In this document: positions 54,130 through 63,922 of the stretch, one piece after another
Layout: every line of letters begins with the position of its first letter
How positions within the stretch are numbered: the first letter of the stretch is position 1
NCBI RefSeq assembly: GCF_003054445.1
Contig: NC_042510.1
Coordinates: 124,001-188,000, forward strand
Direction of reading: 5' to 3'
Origin: Pichia kudriavzevii
Lineage: Eukaryota; Ascomycota; Pichiomycetes; Pichiales; Pichiaceae
Length of the DNA: 64,000 nt
Notes under the pieces: model-generated
The model's database searches: none
What the model was told of the DNA's origin: nothing
The model's input: only the letters and a program-made list of their open reading frames with translations
Made by a program: the position numbers and the translations under genes

Positions 54130-54566
54130 GTATTGGGGTGCTTTGGTGTGTGTTGTTTTTATACATCAATAGTAGAATTTCATAACCTTGGTATCTACTG
54201 GTTTTAAGCCTTGTCTTTCTCTTTTCGTCCTTCCATGGCAAAAACTATTTTTACTCGAATTGACAAACTCAAAAAGTAAAAAAAATAAAAATAAAATAAG
54301 AGAAAAAATGCAAAAAATAAAAGAGAAAAAATACAAAAAATAAAATCAAAAAAAAAAAAAAACCTTACACTTTGTGGCTGGTTGAAAATCCCAATTGGGG
54401 AAAATAATAACTTGTCTGCCGATTGTACCCTCTGCCTATCCATCTCCACCCCTTAGAATGTCGAATTCAATAAATATAAGGACAAACCCCATATAGTTTG
54501 CATCGTCTTTGAAGAACAGATTAGACCGTTATACTTGATCTTTAATAGGATTTTTCGGTTGACAGA
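54130..54566. promoter_or_regulatory. divergent CIA2/ORC6 promoter region
   Basis: This 437-bp region has a long A-rich stretch (54270-54362). No MluI box is visible. Nothing else is recognised. Confidence 0.5.
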
Positions 54567-55667
54567 ATGTCATCGTTGTTCATCACATCTGCTATAAGGG
54601 ATCTTATCCCAACCCATCCAGAACCATACCCGGGAGAACTAGTCAATTTTGCACATTCCTTATACACAGCTTCCAAAATGAACGTCCCCCTCTCTGGGTC
54701 CGATGAAATAGCCCGGTATCATCTGGCATGTTATACAGTCGTTGAATATTTCAAAGATTCTTATTCTTTACCTGACCCTTTTCTTACTAAGATCCCTATT
54801 CCTAGCAAAAGATTCAACCAACTACTATTTGCCTTTAAAACCACAATGACTACTATAACACAGAATACTCCCAAGGCTAAAAGAATAGTAGATGTACAAT
54901 TACAAACACCTTCCACAACCCCTTTCTCTTCCAAGTCCACCGAATCTTACATCGATAAAATCAGACAGTCAAAGTTAAAGCAACAAGACCTCCAACAACA
55001 GCAAGTAAATAGATCATTGACTAACCAACTATTGGAGGTCGCTGCTACGCCTCCTTCTACGCCTCAAAAAGCACCTAGGTCAAAACGTACACAATTATCA
55101 CCTTCCAAACTTTCTCCATATAAGGCCCGTGCTAAATTAGTGATAACAACACCAATCTTGGTTTCATTTTGCAACAAATTCTATATTCCAGAGCATATCA
55201 CCATGCACATCCTCCAAACTTTTAAACTATATAAACATGTCGTTCCAAATGGTTGGGGGTTATTAGTTGGGCTTGTTGGTATCTCATACATGAAGTTAAA
55301 CAAACAACGAATTTCCAAAAAGTTGAATCTGAAGACAAAGTTATTCAAGTTATTGCATGTAACTCAACAGGGTGGATTATCATATGACGAATGTAAGCAA
55401 TATATCAGAGAAGTCACACGCATGATATGCACTCAAAAATGGATCAAGGAAGCCAAATATGACTTTGATACAGATACGGAGACCGAGTCTCTAATGAAAG
55501 GCATTGCTGCGTCTGATTCCGTAATGTCTTCACTGGGATCTTTTCTTGATTCTTCTGTTCTCTATGTGACAATGAAAGACTCTCCAAAAGTCCAAAAATG
55601 GGTCAAAAGCATCAGAAGAACAACACCATCAACACCTGCCAGATCTCCTGCTCCGGCTACAATATAA
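54567..55667 (+). CDS. ORC6: origin recognition complex subunit 6
   Basis: The 366-residue protein resembles yeast Orc6: an N-terminal cyclin-box-like fold (IRDLIPTHPEPYPGELVNFAHSLY and ARYHLACYTVVEYF), a Ser/Pro-rich linker (about 105-195) with several SP/TP sites of CDK type (LSPSKLSPYKAR), and a C-terminal second fold (TPILVSFCNKFYIPEHI, SYDECKQYIREVTRM). S. cerevisiae Orc6 is 435 residues. It is needed for MCM loading and is inhibited by CDK. The nearby SET1 and CIA2 match YHR118C-YHR122W, which supports the assignment of this fast-evolving protein. Confidence 0.88.
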   Translation: MSSLFITSAIRDLIPTHPEPYPGELVNFAHSLYTASKMNVPLSGSDEIARYHLACYTVVEYFKDSYSLPDPFLTKIPIPSKRFNQLLFAFKTTMTTITQNTPKAKRIVDVQLQTPSTTPFSSKSTESYIDKIRQSKLKQQDLQQQQVNRSLTNQLLEVAATPPSTPQKAPRSKRTQLSPSKLSPYKARAKLVITTPILVSFCNKFYIPEHITMHILQTFKLYKHVVPNGWGLLVGLVGISYMKLNKQRISKKLNLKTKLFKLLHVTQQGGLSYDECKQYIREVTRMICTQKWIKEAKYDFDTDTETESLMKGIAASDSVMSSLGSFLDSSVLYVTMKDSPKVQKWVKSIRRTTPSTPARSPAPATI

Positions 55668-55984
55668 AACTAATGTATCTATAGAATGTATAATAAACCT
55701 GTGTACTATAATTAGATAAGCTTAAAACCCAGAATAATCACATGGGATTCTGACGTAACATTCCTATTTGAGAAAGAAGTACTGTAGTGGATTGAGTTGA
55801 TCTTCTTCAACAGTTTCGAGAAGATGAAAAATTTAAATCTTTGCCTTTTGGGAGGATTCTGATTCAGCCAGTGTGTTTTTCTCTTCCCTCTTAGCAGTTT
55901 TATTTTTTTTTGTCTTTTTTTTTCAGACAAAATCCAATCTGCAAACAAAAGGGCTCTTTATACTTCTAGAGTCAAAAATTAGTG
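55668..55984. other. intergenic: ORC6 3' flank and NMA111 promoter
   Basis: The 317-bp AT-rich interval has T tracts at 55901-55923 and no supported gene. Confidence 0.55.
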
Positions 55985-58900
55985 ATGGCTCCTGAAACAA
56001 AGAGAATATATCCACAGAATGGCGATGCCATTTCTCCTAGAAAAAGACAACATATTAACCCAGATGCGCTTGGAACTGATATCACAGTAGAAGACGAAAC
56101 TGCCTTTGATATTCAGGAAGACTATGATAGTGATGAAGTAGCTCAAGTTGCTTATATTCCCCAATCAGAGACAAAATGGCAGAAAACCGTTGAAAAAGTT
56201 GTTAAATCTGTCGTTTCAATCCATTTCATGCAACCTGTTAATTTTGATACGGAAACCTCATTATGTTCTGAAGCAACTGGATTTGTTGTAGATGCTAAAC
56301 AAGGTATCATTCTAACCAACCGGCATGTGGTTGGGCCTGGTCCGTTTATTGGCTATGCTGTTTTTGATAACCATGAAGAAGTTGAAGTTACTCCCATATA
56401 CAGAGACCCCGTCCATGATTTTGGATTTTTGAGATTCGATGTATCAAAAATTAAATATATGAAAGTCCAACAACTAGAACTACATCCGGAGTCAGCTCGT
56501 GTTGGTGAAGAAATCAGAGTCATTGGTAATGATTCTGGTGAGAAATTGAGTATTTTATCAGGTTTTATTTCCAGATTAGATAGAAATGCTCCTGACTACG
56601 GGGCAAACACTTATAATGATTTCAATACTGAATATATTCAGGCTGCAGCTAGTGCAAGTGGTGGTTCGTCTGGTTCGCCTGTTGTTAATATTGAAGGGCA
56701 TGCAGTTGCCTTACAAGCGGGCGGTAACTCGGAAACATCAACTGATTTTTTTCTGCCTGTATGGAGAGTCAAGAGGGCTTTGGAGAGAGTTCAAGCATGT
56801 GAGGATGTTACAAGAGGTACCATCCAGGTTCAATGGACCTTAGAACCTTTTGACAAATGTAAAAGATTAGGGTTAACTTCTGATGTCGAAGGTGAGATTA
56901 GAAAATTAGGCAGTGACATTAATGGTATGTTGGTGGCTTCAATTACTTTGCCTGAAGGGCCAGCTGACGGTTCCATCAAGGAGGGTGACTGTCTGGTTAG
57001 TATTAACGGTGAATTAATCACAAGTTTTGTCCAAGTTGACAAAATTCTAGATGAAAATGTTGATAAGGAATGTGAATTCATTGTTCAGAGAAATGGTGTT
57101 AACATTACAAATACAATAAAAGTTGGTGATTTACATAAAATCACCCCAAGCAAATATGTCACTGTTTGTGGTGCAACATTCAATGAGTTGAGTTATCAAC
57201 TAGCAAGAATTTATGGTATTCCAGTCAGAGGATGCTATGTTAGTGATGCATCTGGATCATTCCAACTAGGCGGTCAAGAACTTAACAACTGTTGGATCAT
57301 TGACTCAATTGATGATAAGCCTACGCCTACATTAGACGACTTTGTTGAGGTGATGAAAAGCATCCCAGATAAGTCATTTATACCTGTTAAATATCACCAT
57401 TTGACGGATATTCATGTTCCATTATTCAAAAATATTTTTATTGATAGACATTGGTGCTCCACATTTAGGCTAGCTACTAGAAACGATACAACAGGTCTGT
57501 GGGATTTTGAGACGATCCAAAAGGAGCCTATCAAACCTTTGCCACTAGAAAGAAAATCTGCAAAGTTTTTAGATTTACCAACTGAGTTTGAAAATTGTAA
57601 ACAGTTGAACAGATCATTTGTCCAAGTTGATGCTATCTATGAATTGCCATTAGATTCATTTGGTGGTCATGTTAGAAGGGTCCATGGTATTGTTATTGAT
57701 GCAAAAAACGGTTATGTTTTGGTTTCCAGGCATGCCGTATGCCACGACTTATGTGATATCAACATAACAATTGCAGAAAGTATAATCATCCCCGGCAAAG
57801 TTAGATTTTTGCATCCTACTAAAGGCTATGCAATCATCAAGTATGATCCTGGTTTAGTTGATGCACCTGTTCAAACGCCAAAGTTTAGTCAAGAACCATT
57901 GAAAAGAGGTGATAAAGTGGTTTTCATTGGTTACAATAAATCCTTGAGAGCGGTAATTGATGAAACCAGGGTTAGTGATATTGGCATTATGAATATTCCA
58001 ACAAATGCCAATTCCCCAAGGTACAAAGCCACCAATGTTGAGGCTGTTTTAGTTGACTCAACCAGTGGGCAAAAATGTCATTCTGGAATTCTGTGTAATA
58101 AAGAAGATGGTACTATAAGGGGTATATGGATTTCATGTGATGGTGATGATGATAGACTATACACAACAGGTATTGATATCACTGATATTATGTGGGAGCT
58201 TGAATTTTTGAAAGATGACGATAATAAGATGAAAGATAATGAGGATAATGAGGATGAGATGAAAGATGATGAAAAGACTAAAGATAATGATAAGACTAAA
58301 GATGATAATAAGAATACAGACCATGATGACGATGTCAAAATCATCGATGTTGAGTTTGGTACTGTCTCTGTTGCCAGTGCCAGGATCAGTGGAGTACCTG
58401 ACGAGTGGATCACCAAGGTTGAAACATCCTCAAAGGTTGATAAGTTTCAATTCTTGTATGTTCCAACCACCTCTGTTGGGTTGGACAATGAGCCTACATG
58501 TCTGCTTGAACCTGGTGATATTATTCTAACAGCAAATGGAGAACTAGTGACCCGAATGAGAGACATTGATAATGCCATCAAGGGGACATCGAAGAATGAA
58601 GATATTATCAAGTTCAAAGTAGTTAGAGAGAAGAAGGTCATTGACTTGGATGTCAAATTAACCAGAACCAAATCATTCATGACTGACAGGGTTGTCTTTT
58701 GGTCTGGTTGTGCTTTACAAAATGCACATCATGGGGTCAGGCAAGCTATCAACAGTTTACCTAGCGGTATCTATTGTACCACTATATCTAACGGGTCACC
58801 GGGGAGGTTCTATTCTGTTGGCATTACAAATTTTATTACCCATGTCAACGAGATCCCCACTAACACGTTAGAGGAGTTTTTGAATGTTGTGCGGAAAGTC

Positions 58901-59056
58901 AAGGATAATTCGTACGTCAAGCTCCGTGTTGTTACCTTTGACAGTATTCCAATGGCACAAACCTTGAAAGTGAACTATCATTATTTCCCCACTGTAAATA
59001 TCCAGAAAATCAATGGCGAATGGAAAACCACAGTGGATCGTCAAGATGACAATTGA
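55985..59056 (+). CDS. NMA111: nuclear HtrA-family serine protease Nma111
   Basis: From the ATG at 55985 the protein has 1023 residues (S. cerevisiae 997). The catalytic triad is present in the first protease domain: His114 in NRHVVGPG, Asp145 in HDFGF and Ser229 in GGSSGSPV. A second, degenerate protease half starts near residue 530, and PDZ-like regions follow each half. A basic SPRKRQ near residue 19 is a likely nuclear signal. Nma111 acts in apoptosis-like cell death and lipid homeostasis. A Lys/Asp/Asn-rich insert at about 745-783, absent from the S. cerevisiae protein as I recall it, accounts for the extra length. MRP35 follows as in YNL123W-YNL122C. Confidence 0.95.
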   Translation: MAPETKRIYPQNGDAISPRKRQHINPDALGTDITVEDETAFDIQEDYDSDEVAQVAYIPQSETKWQKTVEKVVKSVVSIHFMQPVNFDTETSLCSEATGFVVDAKQGIILTNRHVVGPGPFIGYAVFDNHEEVEVTPIYRDPVHDFGFLRFDVSKIKYMKVQQLELHPESARVGEEIRVIGNDSGEKLSILSGFISRLDRNAPDYGANTYNDFNTEYIQAAASASGGSSGSPVVNIEGHAVALQAGGNSETSTDFFLPVWRVKRALERVQACEDVTRGTIQVQWTLEPFDKCKRLGLTSDVEGEIRKLGSDINGMLVASITLPEGPADGSIKEGDCLVSINGELITSFVQVDKILDENVDKECEFIVQRNGVNITNTIKVGDLHKITPSKYVTVCGATFNELSYQLARIYGIPVRGCYVSDASGSFQLGGQELNNCWIIDSIDDKPTPTLDDFVEVMKSIPDKSFIPVKYHHLTDIHVPLFKNIFIDRHWCSTFRLATRNDTTGLWDFETIQKEPIKPLPLERKSAKFLDLPTEFENCKQLNRSFVQVDAIYELPLDSFGGHVRRVHGIVIDAKNGYVLVSRHAVCHDLCDINITIAESIIIPGKVRFLHPTKGYAIIKYDPGLVDAPVQTPKFSQEPLKRGDKVVFIGYNKSLRAVIDETRVSDIGIMNIPTNANSPRYKATNVEAVLVDSTSGQKCHSGILCNKEDGTIRGIWISCDGDDDRLYTTGIDITDIMWELEFLKDDDNKMKDNEDNEDEMKDDEKTKDNDKTKDDNKNTDHDDDVKIIDVEFGTVSVASARISGVPDEWITKVETSSKVDKFQFLYVPTTSVGLDNEPTCLLEPGDIILTANGELVTRMRDIDNAIKGTSKNEDIIKFKVVREKKVIDLDVKLTRTKSFMTDRVVFWSGCALQNAHHGVRQAINSLPSGIYCTTISNGSPGRFYSVGITNFITHVNEIPTNTLEEFLNVVRKVKDNSYVKLRVVTFDSIPMAQTLKVNYHYFPTVNIQKINGEWKTTVDRQDDN

Positions 59057-59212
59057 TTCCGGTCCTATACCTGTAGAGAGTAAAGGAAGAGCACAGGTAT
59101 ACATGCGTCGCAGTGGTTGCCACTGGATGTGTTTGTGTGTATGGATTATATTTACATGAAAAAAAGAACCTTTATAATTCTTATATAGTGTAGACACAGT
59201 TGAACAGCTGGA

Positions 59213-59485
59213 TTACAAATTTGGAAGTAATCTTTGTAAGATTTTCGACTGGGTGTGTGTGGAGTATGCAGTACCGGTTCTCTTCTTCAACACACTCGCC
59301 GCAAACCCGGCGTTTCCGTGCTTCCGTCCCTGGATGCCTCTCTTGTACCCACTCGCCGTTTTCCTCCATCTCTTATAGGTTGCTCTATGTGTCTTTGATT
59401 GGTGCCTTAGTGCACTCACCTGCAGTGACGCGCGGAATGAAGAGACCACCGGTCTGATAAAAGATGTCAATGAAAAGGTGAACAT
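59213..59485 (-). CDS. MRP35: mitochondrial large-subunit ribosomal protein bL35
   Basis: The protein of 90 residues has an N-terminal presequence and a bL35 domain: KTHRATYKRWRKTASGYKRG, RKHGN, and a C-terminal QRLLPNL, closely following S. cerevisiae YNL122C (KTHKGAAKRWRKTASGFKRG). It is a structural protein of the mitoribosome. It lies tail to tail with NMA111, its neighbour in S. cerevisiae as well, which is strong synteny for such a short gene. Confidence 0.93.
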   Translation of the reverse strand: MFTFSLTSFIRPVVSSFRASLQVSALRHQSKTHRATYKRWRKTASGYKRGIQGRKHGNAGFAASVLKKRTGTAYSTHTQSKILQRLLPNL

Positions 59486-59844
59486 TATCTGTTGCTTGTG
59501 CTCAAACGTAGACCCTGTGTGTCGTTGTGTTGGCTTCTCTTCTCTTCCTCTTTCTCCTTATTGTCAAAATCAACGATACTCTGGTCTGCTCTCTCTCTCT
59601 CTCTCTTGAATTCATAGCCATCATTACTGGAAAAAAAAAAAAAATGGTAATCTGCCGCGAAACTTCCAAGTCCGCATTTTTTTCTCAGAAAAAAAAAAAC
59701 TAACTAGTTTGGTGCACGGGTGCAATGCAATGCCTCTTTTTTTTTTCGTTTTTTTTTCTCTCTTTCTTCTCGAAAGAAAAAAAAAAAGGGGGAAAAACTT
59801 CACCAACGGCTCAGCAAAAAAAAAATCCAGTTCTCACAGTATCA
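59486..59844. other. intergenic: MRP35 promoter and 3' flank of the next gene
   Basis: The interval of 359 bp contains a CT run (59591-59605), an A run at 59631-59643 and several further A and T homopolymers at 59680-59830. Apparent frames through it are homopolymer artefacts. Confidence 0.55.
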
Positions 59845-60369
59845 TTATTGGGTGCTATTATCACTACTATTATCACTGTCACTGTATTCAACAATAGCAT
59901 TGACACCTCTATTCAACCCATCTTCCTTCTTGTTATTCTTTTCCTTTTCATGCAACCCGCCTGCCTCTGAATCAGAAGAAGACGTGGATAAACTGTCATC
60001 ATCAGCGGCTCTCTCTTTGGCACGTCGAAACCTCTCTAGTTCACTGGCAAACTCTTGCGTCTCTTGTTGTTTCTTTGCGGCTTTCTCAGCCTCTAGCTTT
60101 CCATAGAACTGACGGGTATCCTTTCTCATCTTGTACGAAGAATTCTGCGTCTCCATCTTTTTCTTGTGCTCCTTGTACCTGTTGTATCGATACGCTGCCA
60201 GTTGCTGGTGCAAACTTCGACGTTTCTTTTCTACTTCATGTTCATTTGCCTCGGCATCGTCTTCTGCTAGTTCCTTGGCCAGTTCAACCGCATCACGCTC
60301 ACCAATTACACCTGCAACATCTCTTGCTGTCTGAACATCGGCTTCGTCCTCGTCCACAAACCTGCTCAT
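59845..60369 (-). CDS. NIP30/FAM192A (PSME3IP1)-like protein
   Basis: From the ATG at 60369 the protein has 174 residues, beginning MSRFVDEDEADVQTARDVAG. The core (about 50-125) reads KRRSLHQQLAAYRYNRYKEH, then KKKMETQNSSYKMRKDTRQF, then a helix with ELERFRRAKERA. This follows the NIP30 domain pattern (RSLYEQLAANKxxKxEEF, then a helix ending LEAFRRAQ). The C-terminus (about 160-174) ends in AIVEYSDSDNSSD, again like the family. The human protein is a nuclear partner of the proteasome activator PA28-gamma. No function is established in yeast; the match is from memory and moderate. Confidence 0.6.
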   Translation of the reverse strand: MSRFVDEDEADVQTARDVAGVIGERDAVELAKELAEDDAEANEHEVEKKRRSLHQQLAAYRYNRYKEHKKKMETQNSSYKMRKDTRQFYGKLEAEKAAKKQQETQEFASELERFRRAKERAADDDSLSTSSSDSEAGGLHEKEKNNKKEDGLNRGVNAIVEYSDSDNSSDNSTQ

Positions 60370-60670
60370 GCGTTTCTGCAAGTTATAGATACTTATACCT
60401 AAAAAAAAAACTAAAACAAAGAGAGGCTCAATGCTAAATTGTAAATGGACCAAGTTAAAACACGTAAAAGGAAAATTGAGGTGCGTCCCATAATTTTTTC
60501 TTTTTTTTCCTCTTTGTGCTAACCTGGTCTGCAAGTTTGTTATTTTTCACCACTTAGACGTGGTGCTTCTCCAATATTATTCTCGTATAATCACTCTGAG
60601 AAAGCTGGTGGGGGGACACTAAGACGACAACGGCTAGTGTGTAAGTTTTCTTTCCTGCAATCCCATAGAA
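60370..60670. promoter_or_regulatory. divergent promoter region of the NIP30-like gene and SET1
   Basis: The region of 301 bp is AT-rich and shows no operator that I recognise. Confidence 0.5.
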
Positions 60671-63600
60671 ATGTCCTATCGTGGAGATCACTATAATAAA
60701 AGTACATCCCATTCTAATTATTCTGGAATCGCACAAGATAAAGGCAGGCGATCCACTGATAATCAGTACAGTTATCGTAACCAGCATTCGTACCATAGTG
60801 TTCACCAAGGACAACCAAATCATACTGGCCAGCAACATAGAGATCCAAATGCTGGTACTTATCCGCATTACGGACAATCTCCCTCTTATCGTCACAGTTA
60901 TTGGGACTATCCAAATGATCCAGGCGACTATGATGGACAAACCTATCATCGGCATAACAACCACATGGATTCTTTCTACAGCAACAGCAGCAGCTATAAC
61001 GCACAAATGAACAGGTTATCTTCCCAACAATACAATGGCAACTATATAGACAATTCACAACGGCCAACTTCTAAACAGAAACAACCTGTACATTCTTCTC
61101 AGGGGAATAATTCCAACGGTGAATCCAAGCCTACACAGTCAAAACCCAAGGCCATAATTAAATCATACAATTTAGGAGATGCTAAACAGGGGAATTTTAT
61201 ATCTGAAATGAATAAACCATTCAACTCTACAGAAAAAATAAAATCATGGAAAGTTTCTCAAATAAAAGATCCAGTGACACAAAAAGTCAAGCTAAATATG
61301 AAATATATCGATAATCCACTTGAGAAAACAATTATAGATCCAAGGAAAAACTCTACTAGCAACTACTCAAAAGCTTTACAGAAATCGGTCTGTCCACCGA
61401 TTGGAAACTTGAAAATCCCGACCTTCAAATTCGATAAATACTCATTGGGTGAAAAACCTTCAAATGAAATAGTTATTTGGAACCTCCATTCAACTACCAG
61501 TTCGCTGGTCATTAAAAACAACTTATCCGTATATGGTTCAATATTGGAATTGAAAATGGTTGATGATCCATTGACTGCCGTTCCACTAGGAATGTGTACA
61601 GTTAGCTTTGATGGCAAAGTTGAACAGGCGCATAAGATTGCATTGAAAGTTATTGAGACCTGTAATAAGAAGCTACTAATCCAAGGAAGATATATTAGAT
61701 GTGGATTGAACGTCAGAAATATGCTATACAATGAGATTTATGAAAAATCCATAAATGCCAGAAACGAACATTTGAAAAAGCGGACTGCTGAAGAGATCAA
61801 AAGAGAGGAGAAAAACAAAGCTGAATTGGAAAGAATTGAAAGAGCCAAAAAGGAAGAAGCTTCAAGGCGGGAAAGAGAAGCGAGAGGAGCAAGAGCAGCA
61901 AAAGAATCCAAGGATGGACCTAGTCGAGAATCTAATTCCAACGAACCAGTTGGGACAATCTCAAGGAAGTTGCCTTTGTCTCATGATAAGAGGATTCTGC
62001 CGTTATCTGCATTTCAATTGAACTATAAGCTTCAAAAAATAGTGTCTAACCGTCCTTACATATTTATTGCAGATAAACATGTCTCATCGATGAATGTAAG
62101 CTCCGATCACTTGAGGCGGTTTTTACGTAAATATAATATTTCAAGAATTTTGCAGCAAAGAAGTGGTTTTTATTTGGTTTTCAACAAAGTGAAAGAAGCA
62201 TTGGAATGTTTTGATGAGGCTGATGGCAGGAGGTATTTTAACTACAGACTTCTAATGACCCTTTATATTCCGGATGATCAAATTGACCAGACTAGAGTCG
62301 GTAAAGCAGGCGTATTCAAAGCTGCCAAGGATCAGATCTCTAAAGAATTGAATGCTTATTTATTGAAAGATGTACGGGAAAAAATAATTAGTCAGATGAT
62401 TTTGGATATTCTAGAAACTGATGAAATAGGAGAGTTTGCTAAGGAAGCTAGAATACGTAAAGAGGAAGAGCTAAAGTTAATTGAAAAACAAGAACCTGTA
62501 AAATCTATTCACGAAACTGTTCGGGTTGTGAAAAAGATTGATTTGAATATCTTTAAAAAATCAACGAAAAAACGTTTTGTTCCGTTAAGTCATGCTCTCA
62601 ATAAAGATGTACAAAAAAGCGATGAGGACAGTGATGATAGCGACGATAGTGATGATGCACATGCTGATAGAGAAAACAACCTTAAAGTAAAAGAAGATAC
62701 AGCTGAGAATCCACAAAAACACACACTAGAAGCCGTTGATAATAAGCCTCCAAAGAAAAAATTCAAGGTCACCAAGCCCGGAGAAGACCTATGTGAAGAA
62801 GAGGAAGGTGAACAAGCACCTCCAATATCAGATGACGACGCTAAAATGCTTGATGATACTATGTCAGAGATTACGTCGCCAGAAAATGGAGGTGAATCAA
62901 AAATATACGACATCTATTCTCCCTCAACAAACCCCCCAGGCCCAGTATTCGACGATATATCCCAACCGTTCAAGCCTACTATTGGCCATCTAAGAAATCT
63001 AGTTAAAACAGATGAAGATTTTGCTATTTTATCCGAACTCTGTAAAGATACCAAGAATGATAAACCAATCAAAAATATGGAATTTTGGGTATGGCAGCAT
63101 ACCCAGTATGTTCAAGAATGTAAAAAAGCCCTTGAAAAAGATGAAAGGGACAAAGAAAAATCGGAATCAGATGAGGTTCTTGATTTTGCCAAGGAAGTTT
63201 TGAGTAACAAAGATTTGAAGAATGTTTCTGGATGCTTTAGAACTGAACCTTATCATAAAATTTCCGATAACCTCAAAAGTGGATATCTATTGCATAGGAG
63301 AAAGTTAACAAACTTAAATCCTGTTAAACATGAAAACAAAGATGAGTCTATTCATGTTCAGCATAATAATGCACAAGGTTCAAGGGCTAATCGTGCTAAT
63401 ACCAGGAGGTTTGTTGCTGATATATCTGCCCAAAAACAAATAATTGGTGAAACTGATTTACTCGATTTGAATCAGCTAAACAAGCGTAAAAAACCTGTCC
63501 AATTCTCAAGAAGTGCAATTCATAACTGGGGGTTATATGCGCTAGAGCCTATAAGTGCAGGTGAAATGATCATTGAGTACGTGGGTGAAAGGATCAGACA

Positions 63601-63922
63601 ACAAGTTGCTGAAATCCGGGAGAAAAAGTATTTAAGATCAGGTATCGGTTCGTCATATCTTTTTCGAGTTGATGAGAACACGGTCATTGATGCATCCAAG
63701 AAGGGAGGGATAGCAAGGTTTATCAATCATTGCTGTGATCCCTCCTGTACTGCTAAGATCATTAAAGTTGGAGGGAAAAAGAGAATTGTGATTTATGCCT
63801 TACGAGACATTAGGAAAAACGAAGAGCTTACTTATGATTATAAGTTTGAAAGAGAACTTAATGACCAGGAAAGAATTGTGTGTCTTTGTGGATCACCTAA
63901 CTGTAAGGGATTCCTTAACTGA
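60671..63922 (+). CDS. SET1: histone H3-K4 methyltransferase, COMPASS catalytic subunit
   Basis: The protein has 1083 residues (S. cerevisiae Set1 1080). A Gln/Asn/Ser/Tyr-rich N-terminus (1-150) is followed by an RRM-like fold (about 265-350, EIVIWNLHSTTSSLVIKNNL), a charged coiled segment (about 370-420), an acidic region (about 655-680), an n-SET region (about 800-930) and the SET domain (about 943-1083). Catalytic features include WGLYALEPISAGEMIIEYVGE, RFINHCCDPSC and YDYKFE, with a post-SET zinc cluster (CLCGSPNCKGFLN). Set1 mono- to tri-methylates H3K4 within COMPASS. In S. cerevisiae SET1 and ORC6 are neighbours (YHR119W, YHR118C); here two or three genes separate them. Confidence 0.97.
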   Translation: MSYRGDHYNKSTSHSNYSGIAQDKGRRSTDNQYSYRNQHSYHSVHQGQPNHTGQQHRDPNAGTYPHYGQSPSYRHSYWDYPNDPGDYDGQTYHRHNNHMDSFYSNSSSYNAQMNRLSSQQYNGNYIDNSQRPTSKQKQPVHSSQGNNSNGESKPTQSKPKAIIKSYNLGDAKQGNFISEMNKPFNSTEKIKSWKVSQIKDPVTQKVKLNMKYIDNPLEKTIIDPRKNSTSNYSKALQKSVCPPIGNLKIPTFKFDKYSLGEKPSNEIVIWNLHSTTSSLVIKNNLSVYGSILELKMVDDPLTAVPLGMCTVSFDGKVEQAHKIALKVIETCNKKLLIQGRYIRCGLNVRNMLYNEIYEKSINARNEHLKKRTAEEIKREEKNKAELERIERAKKEEASRREREARGARAAKESKDGPSRESNSNEPVGTISRKLPLSHDKRILPLSAFQLNYKLQKIVSNRPYIFIADKHVSSMNVSSDHLRRFLRKYNISRILQQRSGFYLVFNKVKEALECFDEADGRRYFNYRLLMTLYIPDDQIDQTRVGKAGVFKAAKDQISKELNAYLLKDVREKIISQMILDILETDEIGEFAKEARIRKEEELKLIEKQEPVKSIHETVRVVKKIDLNIFKKSTKKRFVPLSHALNKDVQKSDEDSDDSDDSDDAHADRENNLKVKEDTAENPQKHTLEAVDNKPPKKKFKVTKPGEDLCEEEEGEQAPPISDDDAKMLDDTMSEITSPENGGESKIYDIYSPSTNPPGPVFDDISQPFKPTIGHLRNLVKTDEDFAILSELCKDTKNDKPIKNMEFWVWQHTQYVQECKKALEKDERDKEKSESDEVLDFAKEVLSNKDLKNVSGCFRTEPYHKISDNLKSGYLLHRRKLTNLNPVKHENKDESIHVQHNNAQGSRANRANTRRFVADISAQKQIIGETDLLDLNQLNKRKKPVQFSRSAIHNWGLYALEPISAGEMIIEYVGERIRQQVAEIREKKYLRSGIGSSYLFRVDENTVIDASKKGGIARFINHCCDPSCTAKIIKVGGKKRIVIYALRDIRKNEELTYDYKFERELNDQERIVCLCGSPNCKGFLN

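Noticed and set aside
59624-59970. several 60-80-codon frames
   Set aside because: They run through A and T homopolymers, giving KKKK or FFFF strings, in an intergenic region.
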